Source: Actinomycetes bacterium | GTDB taxonomy: Bacteria > Actinomycetota > Actinomycetes > Actinomycetales > Microbacteriaceae | DNA length: 27,715 bases | Direction of reading: 5' to 3' | Assembly: GCA_023451265.1 (NCBI GenBank) | Contig: JAEYAG010000257.1 | Coordinates: 1-27,715 of the forward strand | Part shown: positions 14,458-20,819 of the stretch, in pieces | Layout of the letters: each line of letters begins with the position of its first letter | How positions within the stretch are numbered: position 1 is the first letter of the stretch | Made by a program: the position numbers and the translations under genes | Notes under the pieces: generated by a model | The model's database searches: none | The model's input: the letters and a program-made list of their open reading frames with translations, nothing else | What the model was told of the DNA's origin: nothing

Positions 14458-15009
14458 ATGGTCGAGATCGCTGACTTCGTCCCGCACGCGCCCGTCCCCC
14501 GGGAGATCGTCGACCAGTACCGCGGGCGGGTGCCCGACGAACTGATCGAGGTCTGGGAGAACTACGGCTACGGCACCTTCGGGGAGGGGTTCCTGCGGAT
14601 CATCGACCCGAAGCTCTACGAGGCCGAGGTCGGCGACTGCATCGGCAAGACCCAAGGCGACGGCATCGCCATCCCGGTCATGACCACCGGCCTCGGAGAC
14701 CTCATCACCTGGGAACCCCGCGTCGGGTTCATTGCGATCATGTACCGCCTCGGCGACACACAGGCACTCGGCCGCACGTTCGATGGCCTGATCCTGTTCC
14801 TCGAAGACGAGATTCTCCTGGAGGACCTGAAGGCGGAGATCTTCCCGAAGGCGGTCGAGGCACACGGCGAGCTGCCGTACGATCAGTCGTTCATCTTCGT
14901 CCCGCTGCTGTCGATGGGCGGGAAGGCGAAGGTCGAGAACCTCCACAAGCGCGACACCATCGCCTCCATCCAGGTCGCCGTCGACCTCCAAGGCGTCATC
15001 GGCCACTGA
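14458..15009 (+). CDS. Tdi1-like immunity protein, copy 2 (GAD-like/DUF1851)
   Basis: 183 residues, a tandem paralog 18 nt after copy 1. The first 85 or so codons and the last 49 are close to identical to copy 1; the middle (about 14716-14860) has a different sequence, with GFIAIMYRLGDTQALGRTFDGL where copy 1 has GVIGILYREMRTVGLGSMD. Two amino-acid deletion relative to copy 1. The pattern fits duplication followed by diversification of the middle, or replacement of the middle by recombination, and suggests that this segment sets toxin specificity. No clear Shine-Dalgarno precedes it; it may be coupled to copy 1. Confidence 0.82.
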   Translation: MVEIADFVPHAPVPREIVDQYRGRVPDELIEVWENYGYGTFGEGFLRIIDPKLYEAEVGDCIGKTQGDGIAIPVMTTGLGDLITWEPRVGFIAIMYRLGDTQALGRTFDGLILFLEDEILLEDLKAEIFPKAVEAHGELPYDQSFIFVPLLSMGGKAKVENLHKRDTIASIQVAVDLQGVIGH

Positions 15010-15024
15010 GTCATCGGCCACTGA
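14995..15024. repeat. Tandem 15-bp duplication at the end of immunity copy 2
   Basis: GTCATCGGCCACTGA occurs twice head to tail, 14995-15009 and 15010-15024; the first holds the stop of copy 2. The second is a leftover of the same gene end, so the array may once have had a further copy or has slipped. Confidence 0.7.
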
Positions 15025-15025
15025 G

Positions 15026-15403
15026 TCAGCGGGGCGGCAGACCGCCCAGCAGCAGGCCGAGCGCCGCCGCCACGAGGCACAGCGCTAGGGTGCCGAGCAG
15101 GTTCAGCCACGCCCAGTCGCGACGCCCGCGCTGTGCGAGCAGCACGGTCTCGGCCGAGACGGTGCTGAACGTCGTGAAACCGCCGAGCACCCCGACGCCG
15201 ATGATCGCGACCCATGTCGGCGACACGAGCGCGCCCAGGCCGGTGATGAGGCCCAGCAGGAACGACCCGACGATGTTGACGACGAGGATGCCGACGGGGA
15301 AGACGCCGGTGCGCCCGCGCATGATCGCGCCGTCGAGCAGGTAGCGCGCCCCGGCGCCGAGCGCGCCGCCGACGACGAGCAGTGTCCAGTCCAGGCCGTT
15401 CAC
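15026..15403 (-). CDS. crcB: Fluoride ion channel FluC/CrcB, second subunit
   Basis: 125 residues with four hydrophobic helices. Family marks are ARYLLDG near residue 20, VNIVGSFLLG (about 40-49) and GGFTTFST (about 74-81). Fluc proteins form dual-topology dimers that export fluoride. The GTG start lies in a GTGA overlap with the stop of the upstream paralog, so both subunits should be made together, as expected for heterodimeric Fluc pairs in Gram-positive bacteria. The stop lies only 16 nt from the end of immunity copy 2 on the other strand. Confidence 0.92.
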   Translation of the reverse strand: MNGLDWTLLVVGGALGAGARYLLDGAIMRGRTGVFPVGILVVNIVGSFLLGLITGLGALVSPTWVAIIGVGVLGGFTTFSTVSAETVLLAQRGRRDWAWLNLLGTLALCLVAAALGLLLGGLPPR

Positions 15404-15837
15404 TCGGCATCCTCCGGCGGTTCGACCTCGCCCGGACGGTCGACGATCCGCCGCCCGATGGTGAGTCCCGCGGCGGCGGCGAGCGCCCCGCCGAACAGTG
15501 ACAGGGCGATGAGGGCGAGTCCGACGAAGGGCGACGCGCTCGCGGTCGTCACCGACTGCACCGCGAACGCGCTGTAGGTGGTGAACCCGCCCATGACGCC
15601 GGTGCCGAGGAAGAGGCGGCCGAGCGGATGCCGGTCGTCGAGCCACCCGATGATGACGCCCAGCAGCAGCGACCCGACGAGGTTGATCCCAAGCGTCACC
15701 GCCGGGGCGGCGAGCGGGTGGACCGCCGGGCCGACCGTGAGCGGCACGACGAGGAGCGCCCGGGCGGCGACGCCGACCGCACCGCCGACGATGACGAGCA
15801 CGAGGGCGGCCGGTGAGAACCATCCCGCGCGGGCCAC
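15400..15837 (-). CDS. crcB: Fluoride ion channel FluC/CrcB, first subunit
   Basis: 145 residues from a GTG at 15837 (MARAGWFSPAAL). Four TM segments with INLVGSLLLG and GGFTTYSAF, the conserved Fluc motifs, and a longer acidic C-terminal tail than the partner. A TAATCT box 6 nt before the start suggests a leaderless transcript. No fluoride riboswitch can be placed in front of it, since topoisomerase IB ends only 20 nt upstream; whether it is co-transcribed with that gene is open. Confidence 0.92.
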   Translation of the reverse strand: MARAGWFSPAALVLVIVGGAVGVAARALLVVPLTVGPAVHPLAAPAVTLGINLVGSLLLGVIIGWLDDRHPLGRLFLGTGVMGGFTTYSAFAVQSVTTASASPFVGLALIALSLFGGALAAAAGLTIGRRIVDRPGEVEPPEDAE

Positions 15838-15843
15838 GAGCCG

Positions 15844-15849
15844 AGATTA
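15844..15849 (-). promoter_or_regulatory. Possible -10 box for the crcB pair (leaderless)
   Basis: TAATCT on the minus strand lies 6 nt before the GTG start; the overlapping GATAAT is also close to consensus. No good -35 box at 17-18 nt. Confidence 0.35.
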
Positions 15850-15857
15850 TCGGCCGA

Positions 15858-16820
15858 TCAGCCCAGGATCAGGGAGCGGATCGCCGATTCGGGCGAGACA
15901 GTGCGATCCAGCATCCTGCCCTGCCGGTAGCGGGCGAACACCCGCGGATCGATGTACGAGCTCTTCGCCACCGTGGGGGTGTTGCCGAGCGCCTCGGCGG
16001 CCGCCTTCACCGCGAGCACCTCCGCGCGCTTGCGCTGCGTCTTGGTGTCGACGGCGCCGATCTGGGCGAGCGCCTCGGCGGCGAGGATCGTGCCCCGCAG
16101 GGTGCGGAAATCCTTCGCGGTGAAGGCACCGCCGGTCATCGTCCGCACGTACGCGTTGACCTCCTTCGGCGTGAGCGGCACGCGTCGCCGGCCACGTTCG
16201 AACGCGAGGAGCGGCGACGCAGGGCGGCCGGCGATCAGCAACGCGACGACGGCGGCCAGCTCCGCGTCGTCGATCTCGAGGCTCTGCCGTTTGCCGCTCT
16301 TGCCCGGAAAGCGCAGGCTCGTCACGGTCGCCTCGACCGCGGCATCCCGCCGCCGGAGCGTCGTGAGTCCGCGGCTGCCGTGCTTGGCGAGGTAGCGCTC
16401 GCTGCCGACGCGCGGCGCCGCCTGATCCAGCAGGCGGAACGCCGTCGCGAGCACCCGCTCCCGGTCGAGTCCCTCGCGCCGCAGCGACGTCGTCACCCGA
16501 CCGCGGGCGCGCGGGAGCGACTCGGCCAACTGCAACGCACGGGCGTACTTGCCCTTGTCGCGCCCGGCGGACCAGTCCGGGTGGTACAGGTACTGCGTCC
16601 TGCCCGCCTCGTCGACACCGGTCGCCTGGATGTGACCGTTCGGCGCGGCACTGATCCAGACGTCCTGCCAGGCCGGGGGGATCACGAGCGCCACGACGCG
16701 CTCGCGCTCGTCGGCGGGGAGGGCGTCCCCGTCCGCATCCGTGTAGCGGAAACCGGAGCGGGAACGCACACGCCGGTACCCGAGGTCCACCCCGGGATGG
16801 ACCTTCTTCAGACGCACCAC
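15858..16820 (-). CDS. DNA topoisomerase IB (eukaryotic/poxvirus-like)
   Basis: 320 residues from the GTG at 16820 (VRLKKVHPGVDLGYRR); a second GTG follows at 16817. The start is 10 nt after the stop of the upstream gene. The N-terminal domain shows GFRYTDADG, IPPAWQDVWI and HIQATGVDEAGRTQYLYHPDW, typical of bacterial topoisomerase IB. The catalytic domain has KDFRTLRGT and the active-site tyrosine in AKSSYIDPRVFARY. It relaxes supercoils through a 3'-phosphotyrosine link. Coupled to a small Rho-N-like protein gene before it. Confidence 0.92.
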   Translation of the reverse strand: MVRLKKVHPGVDLGYRRVRSRSGFRYTDADGDALPADERERVVALVIPPAWQDVWISAAPNGHIQATGVDEAGRTQYLYHPDWSAGRDKGKYARALQLAESLPRARGRVTTSLRREGLDRERVLATAFRLLDQAAPRVGSERYLAKHGSRGLTTLRRRDAAVEATVTSLRFPGKSGKRQSLEIDDAELAAVVALLIAGRPASPLLAFERGRRRVPLTPKEVNAYVRTMTGGAFTAKDFRTLRGTILAAEALAQIGAVDTKTQRKRAEVLAVKAAAEALGNTPTVAKSSYIDPRVFARYRQGRMLDRTVSPESAIRSLILG

Positions 16821-16830
16821 GCCGGCGCCG

Positions 16831-17100
16831 TCAGGAGTTTCGCAGCATGTCGATGAGCTGCGCCTTGCGCTTGCCGGAGTAGCCGCTGATGCCGAGCTCC
16901 TTGGCGCGAGCGCGCAGGTCGGCGACCGTCCAGTCGTCGTACGACCCGGCCTCACCGCCGCGCTCACCCACCTTCTTGCGCCCGTCGCGGGCGGCGGCGT
17001 TGGAGATGCGTGCGGCCTTCTGCTTGGAGGCGCCGTCCTTGCGCAGCTCCTCGTAGAGCTCGGGGTCCTTCAGGGAATTGGGCGTGCGATTCTGAGGCAT
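16831..17100 (-). CDS. Small Rho-N/SAP-like DNA-binding protein (DUF7218-like)
   Basis: 89 residues. The first half (PQNRTPNSLKDPELYEELRKDGASKQKAARISNAAA) is a helical, Lys-rich segment common in a small actinobacterial protein family; the second half (DWTVADLRARAKELGISGYSGKRKAQLIDMLR) is a Rho-N/SAP-like motif for binding nucleic acid. It is followed at 10 nt by topoisomerase IB, so the two are probably co-expressed and may both act on DNA topology. No good SD is visible; the ATG is preceded by GGGCCGTTAT, so it may be leaderless. Confidence 0.8.
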   Translation of the reverse strand: MPQNRTPNSLKDPELYEELRKDGASKQKAARISNAAARDGRKKVGERGGEAGSYDDWTVADLRARAKELGISGYSGKRKAQLIDMLRNS

Positions 17101-17218
17101 ATAACGGCCCTATCGCAGATTCGGCCCGGGTGGCAAGGGGGGTGCCACCGTGCCCGGTCAGGGCTAGATTCGATGCGTCATGGAGTCCCCGGACATCCCG
17201 GAGAAAGGGAGCAATCAC

Positions 17219-17380
17219 ATGAACATCGCTCTGATCATCATCATCGTCGTCGCCATCGTGCTCGCGATCGTGGGAGGCATGTCCCAGGCCCTCAACTGGC
17301 TGCTGTGGGTCGCACTGATCGTCGGCGTCATCGCGCTGATCGCGTTCCTGCTGCGAGTCGTGCGCGGGGGTCGGGCCTAA
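17219..17380 (+). CDS. Small hydrophobic membrane protein
   Basis: 53 residues, MNIALIIIIVVAIVLAIVGGM..., with two hydrophobic helices (about 2-19 and 28-46) and a basic C-terminus. The ATG at 17219 has AGGGAG 7 nt upstream; a longer reading from 17180 adds 13 hydrophilic residues without family sense. It resembles the small inner-membrane hydrophobic proteins common in actinobacteria, of unknown function. A strong hairpin follows it. Confidence 0.75.
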   Translation: MNIALIIIIVVAIVLAIVGGMSQALNWLLWVALIVGVIALIAFLLRVVRGGRA

Positions 17381-17404
17381 GTCCCATCCCCGCACCCGAC
17401 AGCC

Positions 17405-17440
17405 ACGGACGGCGCCTCCGCATCGCGGGGCGCCGTCCGT
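17405..17440. terminator. Bidirectional hairpin terminator
   Basis: Perfect 12-bp stem ACGGACGGCGCC/GGCGCCGTCCGT around a 12-nt loop, between the convergent small membrane protein and MerR genes. No long T-run, as is common in high-GC actinobacteria. Confidence 0.75.
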
Positions 17441-17464
17441 CATTGTCGTCACAGGTGCCACCGA

Positions 17465-18226
17465 TCACAGGTTCCGGTCCGCGTAGACGGTGAGCGCGTC
17501 GCGGACGAACGTCGCGCCCGCCGTGCCGCCGTAGTTCGCGGCGAAGCGCTCGTCGGCGACGTACATCTCCGCGAGCCCCCGCACGTAGCCGGCGATGTCG
17601 CCCTGCGGATCGGCGGCCGGGGTGCCGGGCACCGCCCGCAGCCACGCCACGTGACGCGCCGCGAGCTCTTGCGCTGCGGCGCTGTCGGGCGCGAGAGCGG
17701 ATGCCGCGGCATCCTGCCACGCGGCGCTCAGCGCGGCGGTCTGCGCCTTCCAGTCCTCCCGTGTCGCGGCGTCCATCCCGCGCCACCACCGGTCGGAGTC
17801 GGCGTATGCCTTCTCCCCCCAGCGCTCGGTGACCTCGTCCTTGTACTGCGTGTGATCGAACCCGTCGAACATGTCCTCTGCCATGGGTTCCTCTCCCTTC
17901 TTGAGTGTCGTGATGGTCGCCTCGACCGACGCGATCTGACGCGTCAGCCGGTCGTGCTCGTCGTGCAGCCACGCCAGGTGCGTCTCGAGCGCCTCCTCGG
18001 CGGCCGTCGGCCGGGCGAGGATCTCGGCGATCTGCGGCAGCCCGAGCCCGAGCTCGCGCAGCAGCAGGATGCGCTGCAGCCGCAGCAGGGACGCGGAGTC
18101 GTACCGCCGATACCCGTTGTCACCGACGCTCGAGGGCGGGAGCAGCCCGAGCTCGCCGTAGTGCCGGAGGGTCCGGCTCGTGGTGCCGGCGAGCTTCGCG
18201 ATCTGCTGGATCGACCATTCCTTCAT
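17465..18226 (-). CDS. MerR-family regulator with TipAS ligand-binding domain (TipA-like)
   Basis: 253 residues from the ATG at 18226. The N-terminal winged helix (WSIQQIAKLAGTTSRTLRHYGELGLLPPSSVGDNGYRRYDS) is a MerR domain, followed by a coiled coil (about 75-110), then a TipAS domain from residue 115 (MAEDMFDGFDHTQYKDEVTERWG...). TipA-like proteins sense bulky antibiotics such as thiopeptides and activate promoters with 19-bp spacers. Its own promoter is of that type, so it is probably autoregulated. A GTG three codons earlier lies inside the -10 box and cannot be the start. An internal ATG with a strong SD could make the TipAS domain alone (139 residues, at 17465-17884). Confidence 0.88.
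   Translation of the reverse strand: MKEWSIQQIAKLAGTTSRTLRHYGELGLLPPSSVGDNGYRRYDSASLLRLQRILLLRELGLGLPQIAEILARPTAAEEALETHLAWLHDEHDRLTRQIASVEATITTLKKGEEPMAEDMFDGFDHTQYKDEVTERWGEKAYADSDRWWRGMDAATREDWKAQTAALSAAWQDAAASALAPDSAAAQELAARHVAWLRAVPGTPAADPQGDIAGYVRGLAEMYVADERFAANYGGTAGATFVRDALTVYADRNL
17885..17897 (-). promoter_or_regulatory. Internal ribosome-binding site for a free TipAS domain
   Basis: On the minus strand GGGAGAGGAACCC precedes an in-frame ATG (codon 115, at 17884). This puts GGAG 8 nt and AGGA 4 nt upstream. In Streptomyces lividans tipA the TipAS form is made by such an internal start. Confidence 0.6.
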
Positions 18227-18233
18227 GACGACC

Positions 18234-18264
18234 ACGGTAAAGGTTGACGTTGCGTCAAGGTCAA
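18234..18264 (-). promoter_or_regulatory. MerR-type promoter with 19-bp spacer and operator
   Basis: Minus strand -35 TTGACC (18259-18264), 19-bp spacer, -10 TACCGT (18234-18239). The spacer holds the palindrome TTGACGTTGCGTCAA (plus-strand view, 18244-18258). The -10 ends 7 nt before the MerR ATG, so the mRNA is probably leaderless. Confidence 0.8.
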
Positions 18265-18284
18265 GCGGGAATCGAGGAACACCA

Positions 18285-18337
18285 TTGACACACTCGAGAT
18301 ATATCGTGTTATTCTCTCCTCAACGCGATATATCTCG
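18285..18337 (+). promoter_or_regulatory. Promoter and PadR operator of the DUF4097-padR operon
   Basis: Perfect -35 TTGACA at 18285-18290; a -10-like TATTCT at 18310-18315 (19-nt spacer, or TTATTC one base earlier). Perfect 12-nt inverted arms CGAGATATATCG (18295-18306) and CGATATATCTCG (18326-18337) flank the -10, with further pairing (GTT/AAC). ATATAT-containing arms are typical of PadR operators, and a padR gene lies at the end of this operon. Confidence 0.8.
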
Positions 18338-18364
18338 ATTCGCGACCGAACACAGGAGAACCCC

Positions 18365-19261
18365 ATGACTCTCGAGAAGTGGCTCATCAAGCCGGGCGAG
18401 ACCCGGGTGATCGACCTCGAAGACATCCGTAAGCTCAAGGTCGGCCTCATCGGCGGCCAGATCGACGTCGTCGCCCACGACGAGCCCGGCGTGCGCATCG
18501 AAGTCCACGCCGTCACCATCAAAGACCTGCGCATCGAAGCTTCGGGGGATGTCGTGGAGATCGACCACCCGCAGCTGCGCTGGGATAACTTCCTCGAGGT
18601 GTTCCGCAACTTCAGCGTGACCGGGCCCAAGGCCGAGATCAGCGTCGCCGTCCCCCGCCAGATCGCCCTCACACTGGGCGTCGTCTCCGCGAGCGCCCTC
18701 GTGTCGGGCCTCGTGACCGACGCGCGCCTCAACACCGTCTCGGGCGACATCATCGTCGACGGCATCACCGGCGACCTGTCGGCCAACGCCGTCTCGGGCG
18801 ACGTGCAGATCCGCGGTCTCACCGGCACGCTCAGCGCCAACTCCGTCTCGGGCGAGGTCGCCGCGACCGGCAGCATCCGCAAGGCCACGATCGACACCGT
18901 CTCGGGCAACATGCTCGTCGACTCGACCGGGCGGGTCGACGCCGTGAGCCTCAACACCGTCTCCGGCGACGCGACGGTGCGCATCGACGAGGGTCACCCC
19001 GCCAACTTCGTGCTGCGCAGCGTCAGCGGCCGCCTCATGGTCGACGGGATCAAGCGCTCGACGTCCGGTCCGTCCAACTACGTCGACTCCGTCGGCGAGC
19101 TCAGCGGCAGCTTCGTCGACGTGCGCGCCAACTCCGTGTCGGGCGACGTGACGGTGCTGCGCCGTGCGTCGACGCCGGCGCCGGATGCCGCGGCATCCGC
19201 CCCCACGTCGCCGACCCCCGAGCCGGAGCCCGCCGAGCCGGTCTTCCCCGAGGAGGTGTGA
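18365..19261 (+). CDS. DUF4097-family beta-helix repeat protein
   Basis: 298 residues; ATG with AGGAGA 5 nt upstream. After a 90-residue head without signal peptide, about seven repeats of roughly 18-20 residues follow, each centred on a V-S-G turn: LNTVSGDI, ANAVSGDV, ANSVSGEV, IDTVSGNM, LNTVSGDA, LRSVSGRL, ANSVSGDV. This is the DUF4097 type of right-handed beta solenoid. The C-terminal 35 residues are Pro/Ala/Glu-rich. Function unknown; together with PadR-family regulators such proteins are often part of envelope-stress type operons. The stop lies 2 nt before the padR start. Confidence 0.85.
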   Translation: MTLEKWLIKPGETRVIDLEDIRKLKVGLIGGQIDVVAHDEPGVRIEVHAVTIKDLRIEASGDVVEIDHPQLRWDNFLEVFRNFSVTGPKAEISVAVPRQIALTLGVVSASALVSGLVTDARLNTVSGDIIVDGITGDLSANAVSGDVQIRGLTGTLSANSVSGEVAATGSIRKATIDTVSGNMLVDSTGRVDAVSLNTVSGDATVRIDEGHPANFVLRSVSGRLMVDGIKRSTSGPSNYVDSVGELSGSFVDVRANSVSGDVTVLRRASTPAPDAAASAPTSPTPEPEPAEPVFPEEV

Positions 19262-19263
19262 CG

Positions 19264-19887
19264 ATGGCCCCCGTGTTCTCGCACGGCGATCTGCGCCTGT
19301 ACCTGCTGAACCTGCTCGACGAGTCGCCTCGCCACGGCTACGACCTCATGCAGGCGCTGTCCGATCGCACCGGCGGCACGTACACGCCCAGCGCCGGCAC
19401 GATCTACCCCCGCCTCGCCAAGCTCGAGGAGGAGGGCCTGGTCACCAAGGTGGTCGACGGCCGCAAGACCGTCTACGAGATCACCGACGCCGGCCGCGCC
19501 GAGGTCGCCGCCCGGGCAGGTGAGCTGGAGGGCATCGAGGCGGGTCTCGCCGACAGCGTCCGGCTCATCGCCGAGGAGGTGCGCGGGAGTGTCCGCGAGG
19601 CGATGAAGAGTCTGCGCGCCGACCTCGCGGCCTCCGCGCAGTCGGAGCGGCAGACCGCCAAAGAGCGCGCCTCGTCTGCCACGGCGAGCGCGGACGACGA
19701 CCGCTCCGCCTCGCGGGAGCAGATGCGCCGCGCAGAGGCTCTCGTCGGAGAGTTCCGCGCGAACGTCCGCGCCGACCTGCGCTCACACCTCGCGCACGGC
19801 GGGAGCCTCGCGGCATCCATCATCGACGACCTGTCCCGCGCGCTCGAGGACGCCTCCCGCGCGCTCACCCAGGCGCTGCGCCGCTGA
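19264..19887 (+). CDS. PadR-family transcriptional regulator
   Basis: 207 residues. ATG at 19264 with AGGAGG 7 nt upstream; the GTG at 19258 is too near the SD. The PadR winged helix runs from residue 5 to 85 (HGYDLMQALSDRTGGTYTPSAGTIYPRLAKLEEEGLV, then the DGRKTVYEITDAGR wing). The C-terminal part is a long charged helical segment for dimerisation, more Ala/Ser/Arg-rich than usual. It likely represses its own operon through the ATATAT arms at 18295-18337. It converges on the usp gene with a 12-nt gap. Confidence 0.93.
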   Translation: MAPVFSHGDLRLYLLNLLDESPRHGYDLMQALSDRTGGTYTPSAGTIYPRLAKLEEEGLVTKVVDGRKTVYEITDAGRAEVAARAGELEGIEAGLADSVRLIAEEVRGSVREAMKSLRADLAASAQSERQTAKERASSATASADDDRSASREQMRRAEALVGEFRANVRADLRSHLAHGGSLAASIIDDLSRALEDASRALTQALRR

Positions 19888-19899
19888 ACCGGAGCGGGG

Positions 19900-20427
19900 T
19901 CAGCCGGCGTCGTCGTGCGGCCAGAGGGGCTCGTCGTCCGCGGCGGGTTCCTCCAGCGGCACGACCAGCACCGGTCGGGACTGCCGGTGGGCGAGCCGGG
20001 CGGCCACCGACCCGGTGAAGAACTCCCGGATCGACTCGCCGAACCCGCGGCGGCGGGTGCCGACGGCGATCAGCCGCGCCTGCGACTGCTCGGCCAGCTG
20101 CTTGATCGCCAGCGCGGGGTCGCCGACGAGCTGGCGCACCGACCAGTCCACCCCGGTTCCGTCGAGAACGGATGCCGCGGCAGCGGTCACCGACGCCAGT
20201 TGCGCCTCGCCGACGGCGATGTCGAGATCGATCGGCGCGGAGTGGACGTATCCGTCCGGATCCTCGTACGTGACGAAGCGGGTGACGTCGACGTGCGCCA
20301 CGATCAGGGGCGCGCCGAACAACTGCGCGTAGCGCGCCGCCTCCTTCAGAACGCGGGCCGGCTGATCGGGGATGACCCCCACGATCACGGCATGCTGAGG
20401 GACCGGGTCCGCTTCGGAATCGCTCAT
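19900..20427 (-). CDS. Universal stress protein (UspA family)
   Basis: 175 residues, one Usp domain. The opening VIVGVIPDQPARVLKEAARYAQLFGAPLIVAHVD and the ATP-binding signature GTRRRGFGESIREFFTGSVAARLAHRQSRPVLVVP (G-2x-G-9x-G-S type) are present, so it is likely of the ATP-binding class. Acidic C-terminal tail EEPAADDEPLWPHDDAG. SD GAGAGGG before the ATG. Role: stress or dormancy-related nucleotide sensing, partner unknown. Confidence 0.92.
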   Translation of the reverse strand: MSDSEADPVPQHAVIVGVIPDQPARVLKEAARYAQLFGAPLIVAHVDVTRFVTYEDPDGYVHSAPIDLDIAVGEAQLASVTAAAASVLDGTGVDWSVRQLVGDPALAIKQLAEQSQARLIAVGTRRRGFGESIREFFTGSVAARLAHRQSRPVLVVPLEEPAADDEPLWPHDDAG

Positions 20428-20606
20428 GACACCCTCTCTGTCATCGGTCCTCCACAGCGAGGCCTGGAGGGCACCGTGTTATCCTGAATGCTACTCTTGC
20501 CGGTTTCCAGCCGGATCGTAAACCGCATCGTGAACGCACGAGGCAAACGCCGGGCAATGTGACGGGCCGCCGCACAGCCCGTGACTCAGAAATGAGGGGG
20601 TCTCGC

Positions 20607-20786
20607 ATGGGGCGTGGCCGTCAGAAGGCGAAGCACACCAAGATCGCTCGCGAGCTGAAGTACGACACCTACAACGTCAACTACTCCGCGCTCGAGAAGG
20701 AGCTCGGTCACCACGACGACGATCAGTACGTCGACAAGTGGGCCGACCAGTACGCCGACGACGAGGACGAGCTCGAAAAAGCCTGA
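20607..20786 (+). CDS. DUF3073 small conserved actinobacterial protein
   Basis: 59 residues, MGRGRQKAKHTKIARELKYDTYNVNYSALEKEL followed by an acidic tail. This is the characteristic DUF3073 sequence, found across actinobacteria and of unknown function. The ATG at 20607 is preceded by GAGGGGG; a frame from 20559 adds 16 residues that do not belong. An ACGGGC/GCCCGT hairpin lies at 20562-20582 in the leader. It converges with the MFS gene. Confidence 0.9.
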   Translation: MGRGRQKAKHTKIARELKYDTYNVNYSALEKELGHHDDDQYVDKWADQYADDEDELEKA

Positions 20787-20819
20787 CCTCGCAGCATCCG
20801 CGCGTCGACGCGGGGCGGG

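Noticed and set aside
13864..15021. Long minus-strand frame across both immunity genes
   Set aside because: It mirrors the plus-strand duplication (Asp/Val-rich shadow) and has no SD or domain; the plus strand carries Tdi1-like proteins.
16821..16967. 49-residue N-terminal extension of topoisomerase IB
   Set aside because: Overlaps the Rho-N-like gene, low-complexity, and homologs begin near the GTG at 16820.
20428..20606. Possible riboswitch or tRNA in the usp-DUF3073 gap
   Set aside because: Only a short hairpin and weak promoter-like hexamers were seen; no tRNA fold or known riboswitch core could be made.
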